NCBI GenBank assembly: GCA_948474755.1
Contig: CAOLHI010001139.1
Location: 62,001 to 126,000 of the forward strand
From: Ctenosaura bakeri
Lineage: Eukaryota > Chordata > Lepidosauria > Squamata > Iguanidae
Direction: 5' to 3'
Length of the DNA: 64,000 nt
Part shown: positions 54,573-64,000 of the stretch, piece by piece
Position numbering within the stretch: position 1 is the stretch's first letter
How the letters are laid out: each line of letters begins with the position of its first letter
Notes under the pieces: model-generated
Seen by the model: the letters and a program-made list of their open reading frames with translations, nothing else
What the model was told of the DNA's origin: nothing
Database searches by the model: none
Translations under genes and position numbers: made by a program

Positions 54573-55197
54573 GGCCCTTTTCGCACGGGCCTTTTCTCGC
54601 GCGACAGCCCCGTGAGCCTCGCGGGAGTGGGAGCGTCGCTCCGCACGACGCACTCCCACTTCCGCCGGGCTCACGGGGCTGAAGCGGCGCGAGCGCGGGT
54701 TTTTTGATTTTCGCTTCGAAGCGAAAATCACCCGCGCTCGCGCAACGCTCCCAGCGCCCGCACGCACTTACCTCTTGTGCGGAGCGTCGGGAGCCGGCCG
54801 GGTCGCGCTTCCTTCCCTCCGCCCCTGCGGAAGGAAGGGACAGGGCGGGGCGGGGCGGGGCGCTAGCGCGACGGACGCAACACGTCCTGCTTCGCGCACG
54901 CGCGCACGTGGGGGAGCGGACACGACAAGCGCCTTTCTCGCGCGCGGGGGGGGATGGAGGGGACAGGCTCCTTTCTCACGTGCACGGGGGGGATGGAGGG
55001 GACAGGCTCCTTTCTCGCGCACGCGGGGGGGGAATGGACGGACGCGCGAGCCGCCGCCACCTACGGGAGGCTGCCGCTTCCCCGCTCGTTCCTTCGCCTG
55101 CGGAAGGAAGGAGGGGGAAGCGGCAGCCTCCCGGAGAAGGCTTCTTGCACAAGCCGCCCTCCTCCGTCGCGCGAGCGCCGGCGCTGCGAAAAGGACC
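54573..55197. mobile_element. CpG-rich non-autonomous DNA transposon, 625 bp, TSD TAG
   Basis: Ends GGCCCTTTTCGCAC and GCTGCGAAAAGGACC are inverted. TAG flanks both sides (54570-54572, 55198-55200), and excision rejoins 'gactaggacacaagac' of the host CR1 exactly. A 5-bp reading (CTAGG) is also possible. The interior is dense in CpG, with GC boxes/G-runs at 54843-54860, a palindrome centred at 54717/54718, a 20-bp perfect inverted repeat (55064-55083 / 55114-55133), and about 2.5 copies of a 40-bp repeat (54929-55040). Frames on all strands are low-complexity Arg/Pro/Ala. No transposase. High CpG retention suggests recent insertion or escape from methylation; this is inference. Confidence 0.85.
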
Positions 55198-55200
55198 TAG

Positions 55201-55336
55201 GACACAAGACAATGGCTTCAAACTTCAGGAAAAGAGATTCCACCTAAACATCAGGAAGAATTTCCTGATACTAACAGCAATTTGACAGTAGAATATGCTG
55301 CCTCAGAGTGTGGCAGAGTCTCCTGCTTTGTTTTTA
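55201..55336 (+). repeat. CR1-type LINE 3' region, part 2
   Basis: 'aatggcttcaaacttcagga', 'aaagagattccacctaaaca', 'gaatatgctgcctcagagtg' and 'tggcagagtctcctgctttg' continue part 1 in the correct order. The CR1 end itself is lost at the Tigger-like fragment. Confidence 0.85.
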
Positions 55337-55403
55337 CAGTATTTTCAAGCTGTGGTTGGTGGAATCAGTGGGTACGGAATCCATAGAGATGGAGGGTCAA
55401 CTG
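55337..55403. mobile_element. Tigger-like MITE remnant inside the CR1 tail
   Basis: 'gaatccatagagatggaggg' and 'tcaactg' is the right terminus, followed by TA (55404-55405). The left edge 'ta|cag' at 55335-55339 would be a shortened left end. Most of the element is deleted. Confidence 0.55.
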
Positions 55404-55405
55404 TA

Positions 55406-57329
55406 TGCTTTAAAAACTGTGCAATTTTATCTCAGTGAAAAAGAAATGTATAAAATTATTTGTTGCTTATTTGAAAAAGAAATGAGAGAAGAATCAGATC
55501 CCTGTTTCTATTCTACAGCTTCTGTTGTTCTGCAGAATTCCCAGCTGACCACACTTTCTGCCCCAATGAGGGTGTTACTTTGTGAAATCTTCCCTTGGGC
55601 TTTAATTGAAACATGGGAAAGTAGAGAAGTTCCCAGCAAGACAACTGTACAATGAAAGACTTTTACCCAAATATATTTCATATTCACATCAATTTTGGTT
55701 TCCCATCTCCAGAATTTAGACACATGACATTCCCAAGAGACCTCTCCCTAAGCAGATTCATCTTATTACCTCTTTCACTCCTCATCATTTTCTTCCCCTT
55801 TTCCTCAATCCAGCCCTGTACCATTGTCCAATTTCTCTCTCTCTCTCTCAATCTCTCTCTCTCTCTCTCTCTTCCCTCCTGTCAAATTCCAAACAGAATC
55901 AGATTAATTAGGAAGGGGTTCAAATTGGTCAGATCAGCCTAATTTCAATCTGGAGTTCTCTCTTTCTCTCTACTTTTTACTTGTCTACACTGTGTGTTTA
56001 AGCTGCACACAGACACACCACTGGGATTAATCTAAACCTTACGTGGAATACTTAGATTCCTTAATTCATCCATTTTCCTGCCTACAGTGAGATTTCCTCA
56101 GAGACACTTGCTTTAGCAATCTGCTTTGCAAATTAAGTCCATCTTTATCGTCTAATGACCAAAACCAAGCACAGCAAATGCAAGATACATGAGTAAAGAC
56201 TATAATATGCTTTGGCAAACAGACATCTTTCATCACATGGTAGGCATCTCTGCAAAAAATGAGCTAAACATAAATCACAGGGACTAGAGTGCAACATTAA
56301 TAATAAACTGGCATGGCTTTGCAGTCAACTGACTGTGCATGCATATTATAAATCATATTTAAGTTTTGGAAAAGTGGCTAGCACAAAAACTCTTGGAGCC
56401 ACCTGTCTGAAATTCAGAAGAAACCTCTGAAGGGGCTACCATGTGCCTAAATATCATGCACATGTTTAAACAACAACAACAAAATTATATAGCAATTAGT
56501 GTTTGCCAATAAAAATCAATGGAAAACCCAAAGATTAGTTATTTCTGAAACTCGGTTGAGAATTGGGATCTGCATCAGGTCAGCTGCCTCCAAATCAGTC
56601 TAAGTCAAATTCCCAAATTGGGCTCTGAACCGAATCCAGGAAGTGAGGGGCTTGTACAGCTTTCCCATTCATATATTTTGAGTGATTAAGTGAGCAGGCC
56701 AATCAGGATCCACAGCAGGCCCTCCATCCTGTCATTTCGGTCTTGGCAGGTACCCCTTGATGCCAATACCTCAAGCCCCAAGCAATGCCAACCTAAAGGT
56801 TTCTAAAAATCACACAAAACATTTCCCTTACTCCTGTAATTCTGTAATGTAACTCTTTTCCTCCTTATTGACCTTCCACCAGTAAGCAAAGACCTTTTTA
56901 TTCAAGCAGAGTTTTAGAAATTTAACATCTCCTAAGAAAGAGGTTTTTAAGCAGTAGGTACTGTACTTTCTTTACTAATGGACTATTAAACAGTTTTGAA
57001 TCTGATTGTATTCAAATATGATTATTTGTTTAGTTGTATTTTAATAAGCAAAAAAAAAAAAATCACCCCTCTATATTTCCATTGTAGCAAGAGCTTAGAA
57101 AGGCTTGGGATAGGTTGAAGGTTCCATGCTCTCTTACTGCCCCATTTGGCAAGGTCCTGATTAATCCTCTGTCATACCAATTTTATAGCTGCTTTTAAAA
57201 TGTCCCAGTTTCTTTCTCCTCATCTCCCTTTTCTTCCTTTGTCTTTACATTACTTCAGTTGCTGCACACTGAGTTCAATGTGCAAAAGTTATTCATACTC
57301 AGTTAATTTGGGTTGGGGGGGAAGTGGAG
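55406..57329. other. Mostly unique; L2-like remnant at 56870-57050
   Basis: (TC)n at 55833-55872. 56870-57050 has 'gacctttttattcaagcaga', 'gtttttaagcagtaggtact' and a poly-A end, an L2-like 3'UTR on the plus strand. 56100-56350 has no repeat signature and is a candidate for conserved non-coding DNA. No gene seen. Confidence 0.45.
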
Positions 57330-57462
57330 AAGATGGTATCTTGCCCTTCTCCAGCAGGCTAGGATAAAAGCAAACTGCTGCAATCTGTCCTAGCTTGTGT
57401 GTTCTTCCTCATTAATAATTTTGCCATCTTGACCACACTCATCTGTGAAATATTGGAGGCTA
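57330..57462. repeat. Unnamed dispersed repeat, copy C
   Basis: 'ataaaagcaaactgctgcaa', 'tcctagcttgtgtgttcttc' and 'catctgtgaaatattgg' match copies at 16.1 and 16.4 kb in order and orientation. Confidence 0.65.
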
Positions 57463-58176
57463 TAACATCTGACATCATTCTCTCATTTGGAAGGACTGTT
57501 TTCTTAATGCAAAAATGCCCTACGTCAAGCCTGCTTCATCTGGGAAGTTGCCTGCTGAGAGACACCTTGAACTTTTACCTTTGAGTTCTACTGAGTGCTC
57601 CACCGTGTGAATGCAATTCAATGCCCAGCTATTTCTTAGAGTTGTGAAAGGCAGAGTTCTGTCCCTTACCAGCTCCTTACTTAAGAGCAATTCTACTGAG
57701 CTCTGCTTATTGGCTGTTCTAGGCTAACTCTGAGACAATGCTACTTAGCCAGGGGAGCTATTTTGGAACTGTGGCTAGTTTAGTGTTTTGATTCAGCATG
57801 ATACAATAACCTGTGAAAAAGCGTGAGATCACACCTCCATGAAACTGCATGTTTATGCATAACCTGCCAGTGAGATCCTGATGGCGTTGTTAATGGTATG
57901 TAAAACAGGAATAAAATTTCCAGAGGCATGTCTTGGATACATAATGACTGTGTGGTTCTGGGGAGTGGCCATGGTTTATTCTCCCCACTTAGTTTTGCTG
58001 CAGCTCTGTCACTCTAACATGAACTTAATACAGTTATAAAACTGGAAGCAGCCACTGAGGCCAACTTCCTTCCTGATATAGAAAGTCCAGAGTTTCCAGA
58101 CTCTGGAAAGTCCAGAGTCTCAGCTGATGGCTATCCAGCCATTGTTGGAAGACCTCTAGCAAGGAGAAGATCACTA
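57463..58176. other. Unannotated stretch
   Basis: 58085-58120 has the local direct repeat 'agtccagagt(t/c)tc'. No gene. Confidence 0.4.
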
Positions 58177-58642
58177 CAGTTGGTTCTCCCTATTTACTAG
58201 GGTTAGGGGCAGAGGACCCTCATAAAAGTAGAAAAACTGCAAACGTCAAAATGTATGTGTGCCTGTGGGAAGGGGGACAAGGCATGGTGGGAGAGAACAG
58301 GTATCCAGAGTCCAATCGGGTTAGGGAAAGGAGGTAGGTCACCATGGTGGCCACATACTTCCTCTCTCTCACTCATCTCCTTCCTTGCATATATGGGAGG
58401 GGGAGAGAATCAGGAGGGGGTTTGAACTGCTGAGAAATCAGGTTGTGTTCTGTCCTTGACTGGCCAGACAGCTGCTCATGGAGGATGAGGACCAGAGGCA
58501 GGTTTTTAAAGGGCTGCATGGCCTGAGCAGAGCCACCAAGAAGAAAGGCTCCTCAGAAAAGAAGCACTGGTGGTAGGCAGGGAAGGCTGGAGAAACTTAC
58601 AAATCTGTGAGAGCAAAACCTTCAAACACAAGGGGCCAACTG
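58177..58642. mobile_element. Tigger-like (TcMar) MITE, 466 bp
   Basis: Left end 'cagttggttctccctattta' with preceding TA, right end 'cacaaggggccaactg' followed by TG (decayed TA). Sub-terminal 'ctagggttaggggcagagga' is shared with the 4.63 kb copy. The interior is unlike that copy. Confidence 0.8.
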
Positions 58643-58679
58643 TGTATCATGAGATTAGAGCCTAGAAGGTATACCGTTC

Positions 58680-58748
58680 TTGAGTAAAATTCCCAGAATC
58701 CTTTAGCCAACAGATTCTGGGAGTTATGAGCCAAGAAAGTATCTTTCA
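58680..58748. repeat. Short palindromic MITE fragment
   Basis: 'attcccagaatcctttagcc' and 'acagattctgggagttatga' are inverted arms around a few bases. Confidence 0.5.
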
Positions 58749-58799
58749 TAAGTTCTAGGCCTATGCATCCTCCTTTAGCATCCCATGATATCTCTCTCT

Positions 58800-58819
58800 C
58801 GTGTATGTATGTGTATGTG

Positions 58820-58856
<37 letters not shown>

Positions 58857-58873
58857 CACACACACACACACAA
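58800..58873. repeat. (TATG)n, (GACA)n and (CA)n compound microsatellite
   Basis: About eight GACA units followed by about eight CA units, preceded by a short TATG run. Confidence 0.95.
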
Positions 58874-59054
58874 ATAGTTAAAAATCCAAACTACCACAAA
58901 AATAGGGTAGCTTGAGTCCCTTTGACCCCCGCTGTTCCCCATTCAGTGCCCTATAAACTCTCATTCTCAAAACAGACCCTATTTCAGCTATGTCCCAGCA
59001 CTGGAAGGGATGTGCCATTACTTCTACTCACACCAGGAGTAATGATGCAGCCTT
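58874..59054. other. Unannotated short stretch
   Basis: No repeat or gene recognised. Confidence 0.4.
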
Positions 59055-59375
59055 GTTGTCCTCCTGTCAGTTAAAAGTCTTTTATTCAGACAGATTTTAA
59101 AACAGAAAGTTTTTAAAGAGGGAGTGCTGTATTGTTTTAACTGTTGTTTTTAAGATCTTTTTATGCTTTTAATTGAATTTTATTCTTTTACTGAGGTGCA
59201 ATGGTTTTAATACTATAAATAGTTTAATTCTATTTTAATATTCACTTTTTGTCTGTTTTTAATTGTATCGTGCTTTTAAATTGTGAGTTGCTTTGAGTTC
59301 AAATTTTGGGGAAAAAGCAGGCTATAATAATAATAGTAGTAGTAGCAATAATTAATAACAACAGTGTTCCTCATA
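59055..59375 (+). repeat. L2-type LINE 3'UTR remnant
   Basis: 'tcttttattcagacagattt', the T-rich UTR with 'tgtttttaattgtatcgtgc', then 'gagttgctttgagttcaaat' and (ATA/GTA)n end block. Confidence 0.7.
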
Positions 59376-59695
59376 CCCTCCACAGTTGCCTAACCCTGCC
59401 CTAGAAATACACCTTTCTCCAACGTACCTCTGATATACCACTGGTCTTAGCTAACACCTCCAAATGCAGAGGCAGCATTAGTTGTTGGAGAACACAAACA
59501 GCACAATGCTATTGTCCTCATGATCTGCATGTGAGCTTCCCATAGGCATCTGGTGGGCCACTATGTGAACAAAATAGGTCTTTGGTTTCAGCTAGCATAA
59601 TTTCTTACATTTTTAAGAATCTACCCATCCTGATTTTTCAGAGGTCTCAACTTGTACTTTTAAATTTCAAATAGAACAGGAAAGAAAACTGAAAG

Positions 59696-59724
59696 TGTGT
59701 GTGTGTGTGCGCGCGCGCGTGTGT
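59696..59724. repeat. (GT)n(GC)n alternating purine-pyrimidine tract
   Basis: A 'gtgtgtgtgtgcgcgcgcgc' tract followed by 'gtgtgt', about 29 bp of strict alternation, favourable for Z-DNA. Confidence 0.9.
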
Positions 59725-60408
59725 AAAAAAAGCCCTATTATGAAATGGCTGGCTGATGGCTCAGTTAGCTGACAATTGTCAGGGCCAGTGGATGTATCAA
59801 ATCAAACTCTAAAAGGGACTGCCAGTTATGTGTGACTCATCCCAGTAGGCAACAGTTCTCTGGGGCACTCAAGTTCGATTTCCCAGCATTGCTGGGGGTA
59901 GGTTTAGGAGCAATAAGCTACTCGAGTTCTGCATTTGATACATGGAGCCAAAGTGGCATTCTTGCAGTCTCAGGCCTCCTGTGTAGATGGAAAAAACAGC
60001 GGGAGATTAGTAAGGGAGAAAGTGATTGTCCTTGAGTTCCTGAAAATAGCCAATATTAATGGATTCCATTGTGGATTACCTGTGGGCTTCCATCTGCAGT
60101 CTGAGACCAATATAAAAATAGAAGAAGACGGAAAGAGGCAGAAGAGGAAATGCTGTCAGAAATATTAGAGAAGGACCTCTTCAGACTGTCAAAAGGCATA
60201 TGCTGTCTGCAGGCTGAGAAACATAAGAGCATACGTGCACTCTGAAGCATTAAGAAAGGGAACATGGGTAGGCTTTTGATCAGCGGCCGTAGAGAGTTGA
60301 CACGGAGTGGCATAGGGATAGTGGACAGAGAGCTGAGCTCAGACCAAAGAGGAATGTTTTTCACATCCCAGCTTCAGGCAACAGTAAACATCACAGTAGC
60401 GGAAACCA
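59725..60408. other. Unannotated stretch
   Basis: No named repeat or splice-bounded frame. Confidence 0.4.
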
Positions 60409-60466
60409 TAGGATCATAGAATTGGAAGAGACCACAAGAGCCACTGAATGCAACCCCCATCTTTGA
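60409..60466 (-). repeat. Short CR1-type LINE 3' terminus
   Basis: 'aggatcatagaattggaaga', 'gaccacaagagccactgaat' and 'gcaaccccc', the reversed CR1 end. Confidence 0.8.
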
Positions 60467-62180
60467 GTTTTCCCAACTCAGCTTCCTTGAATGTCTAATA
60501 TACCTTATGCTACATCCATCAGTACTGACCAATGATTTTCAACAGACCATTCTGTGAGTGAGGAACTTGTTAACACCTTCAGATGTTGCAGAACTAAAGC
60601 TCCTTCCCCTCTGCCCATTTGCCCTACTGGTTGGGGCTGACAATTTGGATTCCAGTGGAATCTGGAGAGATCTGGCTTCCAACCTCTGACTGACACAGTG
60701 AAATCCTTCTAGTGCAATTTAATTTCTTTCTGGAAATCACAGCGATACACATATCCCTGCCCACTTTCACCTCTAGCAACAGACTACAAACTGAAGCTCA
60801 GATTCTACATCAGGATTCCATAGCATAAATTTCCGTATGTGGAGTTGAACATTGATTGTGCTATGCAAGCCTCATGTTGAATGGCAACATTGCACAACTG
60901 AATACATACCTAAATGTGCATGAATATCCACATGTGCATATGCATCACCATGTATACTGGCACCACCTGCACAACTCTGCTTTCACAACCTTGATTTCAG
61001 CAATGATGTTCTGCATCGGACAAAAATGTCCAACTGTTTCTGTAGGTGGAACCTATGCATGCCCATGACTCCAAGAGAACTCTGACCTGCATTTCATAAT
61101 GACACCAGGACACGAACAAACTGCAAATGTTATGCAATGGCTTTCTACATATGACCCTCTATGGTTCACTTGGAAGTGTGTGGAGAGGCAAGGCAACGCC
61201 TGCCCTCACTGTCCACACTCCCAACACCGATATGCTTGCCACTTCTTCCCCTGGATCTTCATTCAACTTGGAATATCTGAATAGAGAGTATGTAATTGTA
61301 ACCACGTACACATAGATATCTTTATGAAAATAGGTAACTTGCATGACTAAAAATCCAAATGACAAGGAAGAGCCTATAAGGATCCAACTGTATATTCTGA
61401 CCTTTCTCTGACTTAAGCAGAGGTCAGGAGCAAGTCCCATGGATATTGGGAGTGGAACCAGTAAGACCATTCCTCCTCTGCTCTCCAAGCTAACTCACTG
61501 GTAGCCAACTTTGAGAAGGCAGCCAGATGGAGGATGATGGGGCAACCTCCTATACCTCAGCTTTTCCTGAAATTTTTGTTGCCACACACACTTCACAGAT
61601 GTCATGCAGCTGTGCCAGAATGAGCAAAGTATGACCTGTAGTGTGGATCCCAATCCCCCAGACTATCACTGCTAAAACAGCACCCCAAGGGTGTAGGGAG
61701 CATGGTGGGGTGGTTATGTTTTTGGAGGGGGCTGATCTGTTTTAGGCCGCTGAAGGAGTGTTCTTCCCAAAGTTGAAGTCACTTTCTAATGGGGAAAAAG
61801 ACCTCTCCTGTTCCTAAAACAAGACCTCTCCTGTACCAAAAAGATCTGAAAACATGGCAAACTGATTCCATGGCTTCTTCAGAGTGTAGGGAAAATTTTC
61901 AGCAATTTTAAATAAAATTTTAAACAAAGAGACTTGAGAGAAGGCCTTCAGACCTGGTTAAGGCCATGTGTGGCCCTCAGATCTGGGTTAGTTACCCACC
62001 CTTTCTTTCACTTCTGCAATCAATAATCAAGGAAGCAGCAGCATCAAGGGGTAGAAAAAATGGGTGTGAGAGGGTTTCAGATGCTTAATGAAATTATCTA
62101 TTTTGTACCACCCAAGACTCACTGCAAAATGAATCACATCCTGCCTCAGAACTGCACACATTTGAGAGGCCTGCAGTATA
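60467..62180. other. Mostly unannotated; TGCA-rich segment and hAT fragment
   Basis: 60855-60975 is rich in 'tgtgca' and 'tgcacaac' words like 50.7-50.9 kb. 61955-62005 ('ggccatgtgtggccctcaga', 'gttacccacccttt') looks like the right end of a 28589-type hAT. No gene. Confidence 0.4.
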
Positions 62181-62647
62181 CAGTTTCCCCTTCACATTCA
62201 CAGGTTTAACTTTCACAGATTTGATTATCTGCAAATCTCTCCAGTCCTTGCCCCCCCACAATTTCCAGTGTTTCTTTTCCAGGGGAGTCTTGCTCCTTGG
62301 CTGCTCAGGCCAGGCCATGCAGCCCTTTAAAAACCCACCTCTGGTCCTCCTCCACAACAACCAGAAGCTGTCTGGCCTGCTAAGGACAGCTCACAGCCCA
62401 ATTTCTCAACATGACAACCCTCTCAACACCTGAGGAAAAAGATGGGCAAGAAAGAGGAAGTATAGGGTCACCATGCTGATGGACCCACTTTCCCTCTCCT
62501 TTCCTTGACCTAGTTTGGACCCTGGGTGCAAAATTCTCCCTACCATACATTGTCCCCCTTCCCACAGACACATTGTGATATTTGTGATTTTTCCATTTTT
62601 GTGGGGATCCTGTGCCCCTAACCTCAGAGAATGTGGAGGGCTGACTG
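62181..62647. mobile_element. Tigger-like (TcMar) MITE, 467 bp
   Basis: Left end 'cagtttccccttcacattca' preceded by TA (62179-62180). Right end 'gaatgtggagggctgactg' followed by TG. 'gatttgattatctgcaaatc' near the left is typical, and 'gggatcctgtgcccctaacc' near the right matches the reversed sub-terminal block of the 4.63 and 58.18 kb copies. Confidence 0.85.
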
Positions 62648-63767
62648 TGCTTTTTTTTTCCTGAAGAACTTGTAAACACATTTTTAAAATCTGAACAATT
62701 AAGATGTATAGTTGAAAAATGAACACACACAGACACACTTTAACTAGTGGAGAAAATGTGTACTAAAATACACACATTAGGGAAAGTGTACAAATACCTA
62801 TAGGCATTATGAGAAGTGTGTTTAAAAATGCACAAAATGTCCATGCAGGAAGAAAAACAACATTTCACAACCTGATCTCAAGGATGGGATGGGGATTTGG
62901 GTGGGACGCAGAGAAATACAATGAAATCAAGACTGTGTTTTTCATAATACTAGTGCCATTATCAGCCTTCAGGTCAACCTGCCAGTTGTTGACCTGAAGC
63001 ATATCTACAAATCTTAACATAGCCAGAAAAAGACAATGATTAGGAGAGAGGAGAGGCACAATCACTGTTCAGGTATTTCTTCACTTTCCAACCTCTAAAT
63101 CAGTCTTCATGTATCAAATCAGTGAGCAACCTTGCTGATACAAATGCACTGTGTCTCCATATTTTAAAAAAAATGGCCAAAGGAGGCATGGAAAAGAATA
63201 AAATCAGGCATTTTGAATAAACAACAGTTTTCATACATAAGTTTAGAAAACAACTGTTTTTCTTCTTTTACAGGGGGAAAAAAAACAATCATTGCCCTCA
63301 TGAATGTCTCAATTTGTATCAAAGTACTCCTTATTTTAGAACTTGGATAATTTCTAAGTAACAAAGTCACTTTACCTAGTAACATAGTTTCCATCAGCAA
63401 TGCTTTTTATTTACATTTTATGTTACTTTTAAGAACATTGTGAAGGCATTTTTAGTGGAATTTTTCAAGTGTTTTTTTCTTTTTCTCATCAATTCAAAGA
63501 TTTTCCTACCCCCTCCAAAAAATAAAAAGTAATGGAAAACAGCAAATAGCACAATGTAACATAAATTGCAACAAATTACTGGAATTTATCTTCATAATTA
63601 ATTTTAGAACAATTTTTAAAAATAACATTCCAAGCTGTGACTTCTATAGAGCCATGTCTCTAAGTATTTGCTTCACACAGTAAGAGAAACAAGACAAAAA
63701 TCACATGCCCCAAGAAGTTTGCATTTAGATAATATGTGTGATTACGGTGGCCACATGTATAAACCTT
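62648..63767. other. AT-rich unannotated stretch
   Basis: Homopolymer T/A runs. No named repeat or gene. Confidence 0.45.
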
Positions 63768-63939
63768 AGCCATATCCACACTATACTCTTATAGAGCGAT
63801 TATTCCACTTTCAACAGCCTATGGAATTCTGGGGTTTGCAGTTTAGGGAGGGGCCTCTGAGAGGCCTGTAAACCCCAGGATTCCATAGGATGTTGAAAGT
63901 GGGATAATCACGCTATAAGAGTGTAATGCGGAAATAGCC
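63768..63939. mobile_element. AT-type palindromic MITE, copy 7, TSD CTT
   Basis: Ends 'agccatatccacactatact' and 'agtgtaatgcggaaatagcc', flanked by CTT on both sides (63765-63767 and 63940-63942). Arms contain 'attattccactttcaacagc' and its inverse. Confidence 0.9.
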
Positions 63940-64000
63940 CTTGTGTAAAGGAAGAGATTCCAAGTAGCAAGACTTCCATGCAATCCTGACTAGGTAATTT

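Noticed and set aside
54573..55197. CpG island marking a gene promoter
   Set aside because: Inverted ends, a TSD and an uninterrupted CR1 LINE on both sides show it is an inserted element. No gene start follows.
54704..55285. 193-codon and 141-codon frames in the CpG-rich block
   Set aside because: Arg/Ala/Pro/Gly low-complexity products on both strands of a transposon. Explained by GC content.
1..64000. CRISPR array, phage, plasmid or bacterial defence system
   Set aside because: No regular repeat-spacer array, no bacterial-type genes or ribosome binding sites. All evidence points to vertebrate nuclear DNA.

Overview
The window looks like squamate (lizard) nuclear DNA, probably intergenic or deep intronic. 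The evidence is a typical squamate repeat set: Sauria-type tRNA-headed SINEs and 5S-rRNA-headed SINEs that share a Bov-B-like tail, a Bov-B LINE 3' end, CR1 and L2 LINE fragments, Tigger-like (TcMar) and hAT MITEs, and many microsatellites. No complete protein gene, tRNA gene, operon, CRISPR array or prokaryotic feature was found. Nothing beyond a squamate-type genome is claimed, and no species is assigned.

Layout. 0-10 kb: mostly unique sequence, a Sauria SINE split by a GC-rich DNA transposon (2.81-3.25 kb), a CR1 tail, a 379-bp Tigger-like MITE (4.63-5.01 kb), an AT-type palindromic MITE (6.45 kb), an L2 tail and three more SINEs. 10-20 kb: two more AT-type MITEs, a second GC-rich element (13.24-13.63 kb), an L2 tail and the Bov-B 3' end (19.14-19.41 kb). 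20-23.2 kb: the largest element, a minus-strand CR1-type LINE that keeps its 5'UTR, ORF1 and endonuclease but lacks most of the reverse transcriptase. 23-38 kb: palindromic MITEs, hAT remnants, L2 pieces (one minus-strand piece at 34.8-35.8 kb keeps a recognisable RT YADD box), and SINEs of both head types. 38-54 kb: one candidate coding exon (39936-40057, plus), a 91-nt near-perfect hairpin (42.6 kb), a 930-bp Tigger-like element with a GC-rich interior (46.9-47.8 kb), TGCA-rich degenerate repeats and a hAT MITE with a perfect 8-bp target duplication. 54-64 kb: a 625-bp extremely CpG-rich DNA transposon inserted in a CR1 tail (54573-55197), two more Tigger-like MITEs, an L2 tail and a final AT-type MITE.

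The most interesting result is a connection between elements that look unrelated. Seven AT-type palindromic MITEs and three GC-rich elements (432, about 399 and 625 bp) have similar terminal inverted repeats of the type GGCC(A/C)TTTCCGCAC. The best-preserved copies are flanked by 3-bp target duplications (AGG, TAG, TAT, AGA, CTT). Two of the GC-rich copies sit inside recognisable host repeats, so the empty site can be read, and it matches the host repeat. I read this as one non-autonomous DNA transposon superfamily with very different interiors. The youngest-looking copy carries GC boxes, a G-quadruplex run, long hairpins and a 40-bp tandem repeat.

All family names come from recognition of sequence features, not from a database search. 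Boundaries of old repeats are approximate unless a target duplication is given.
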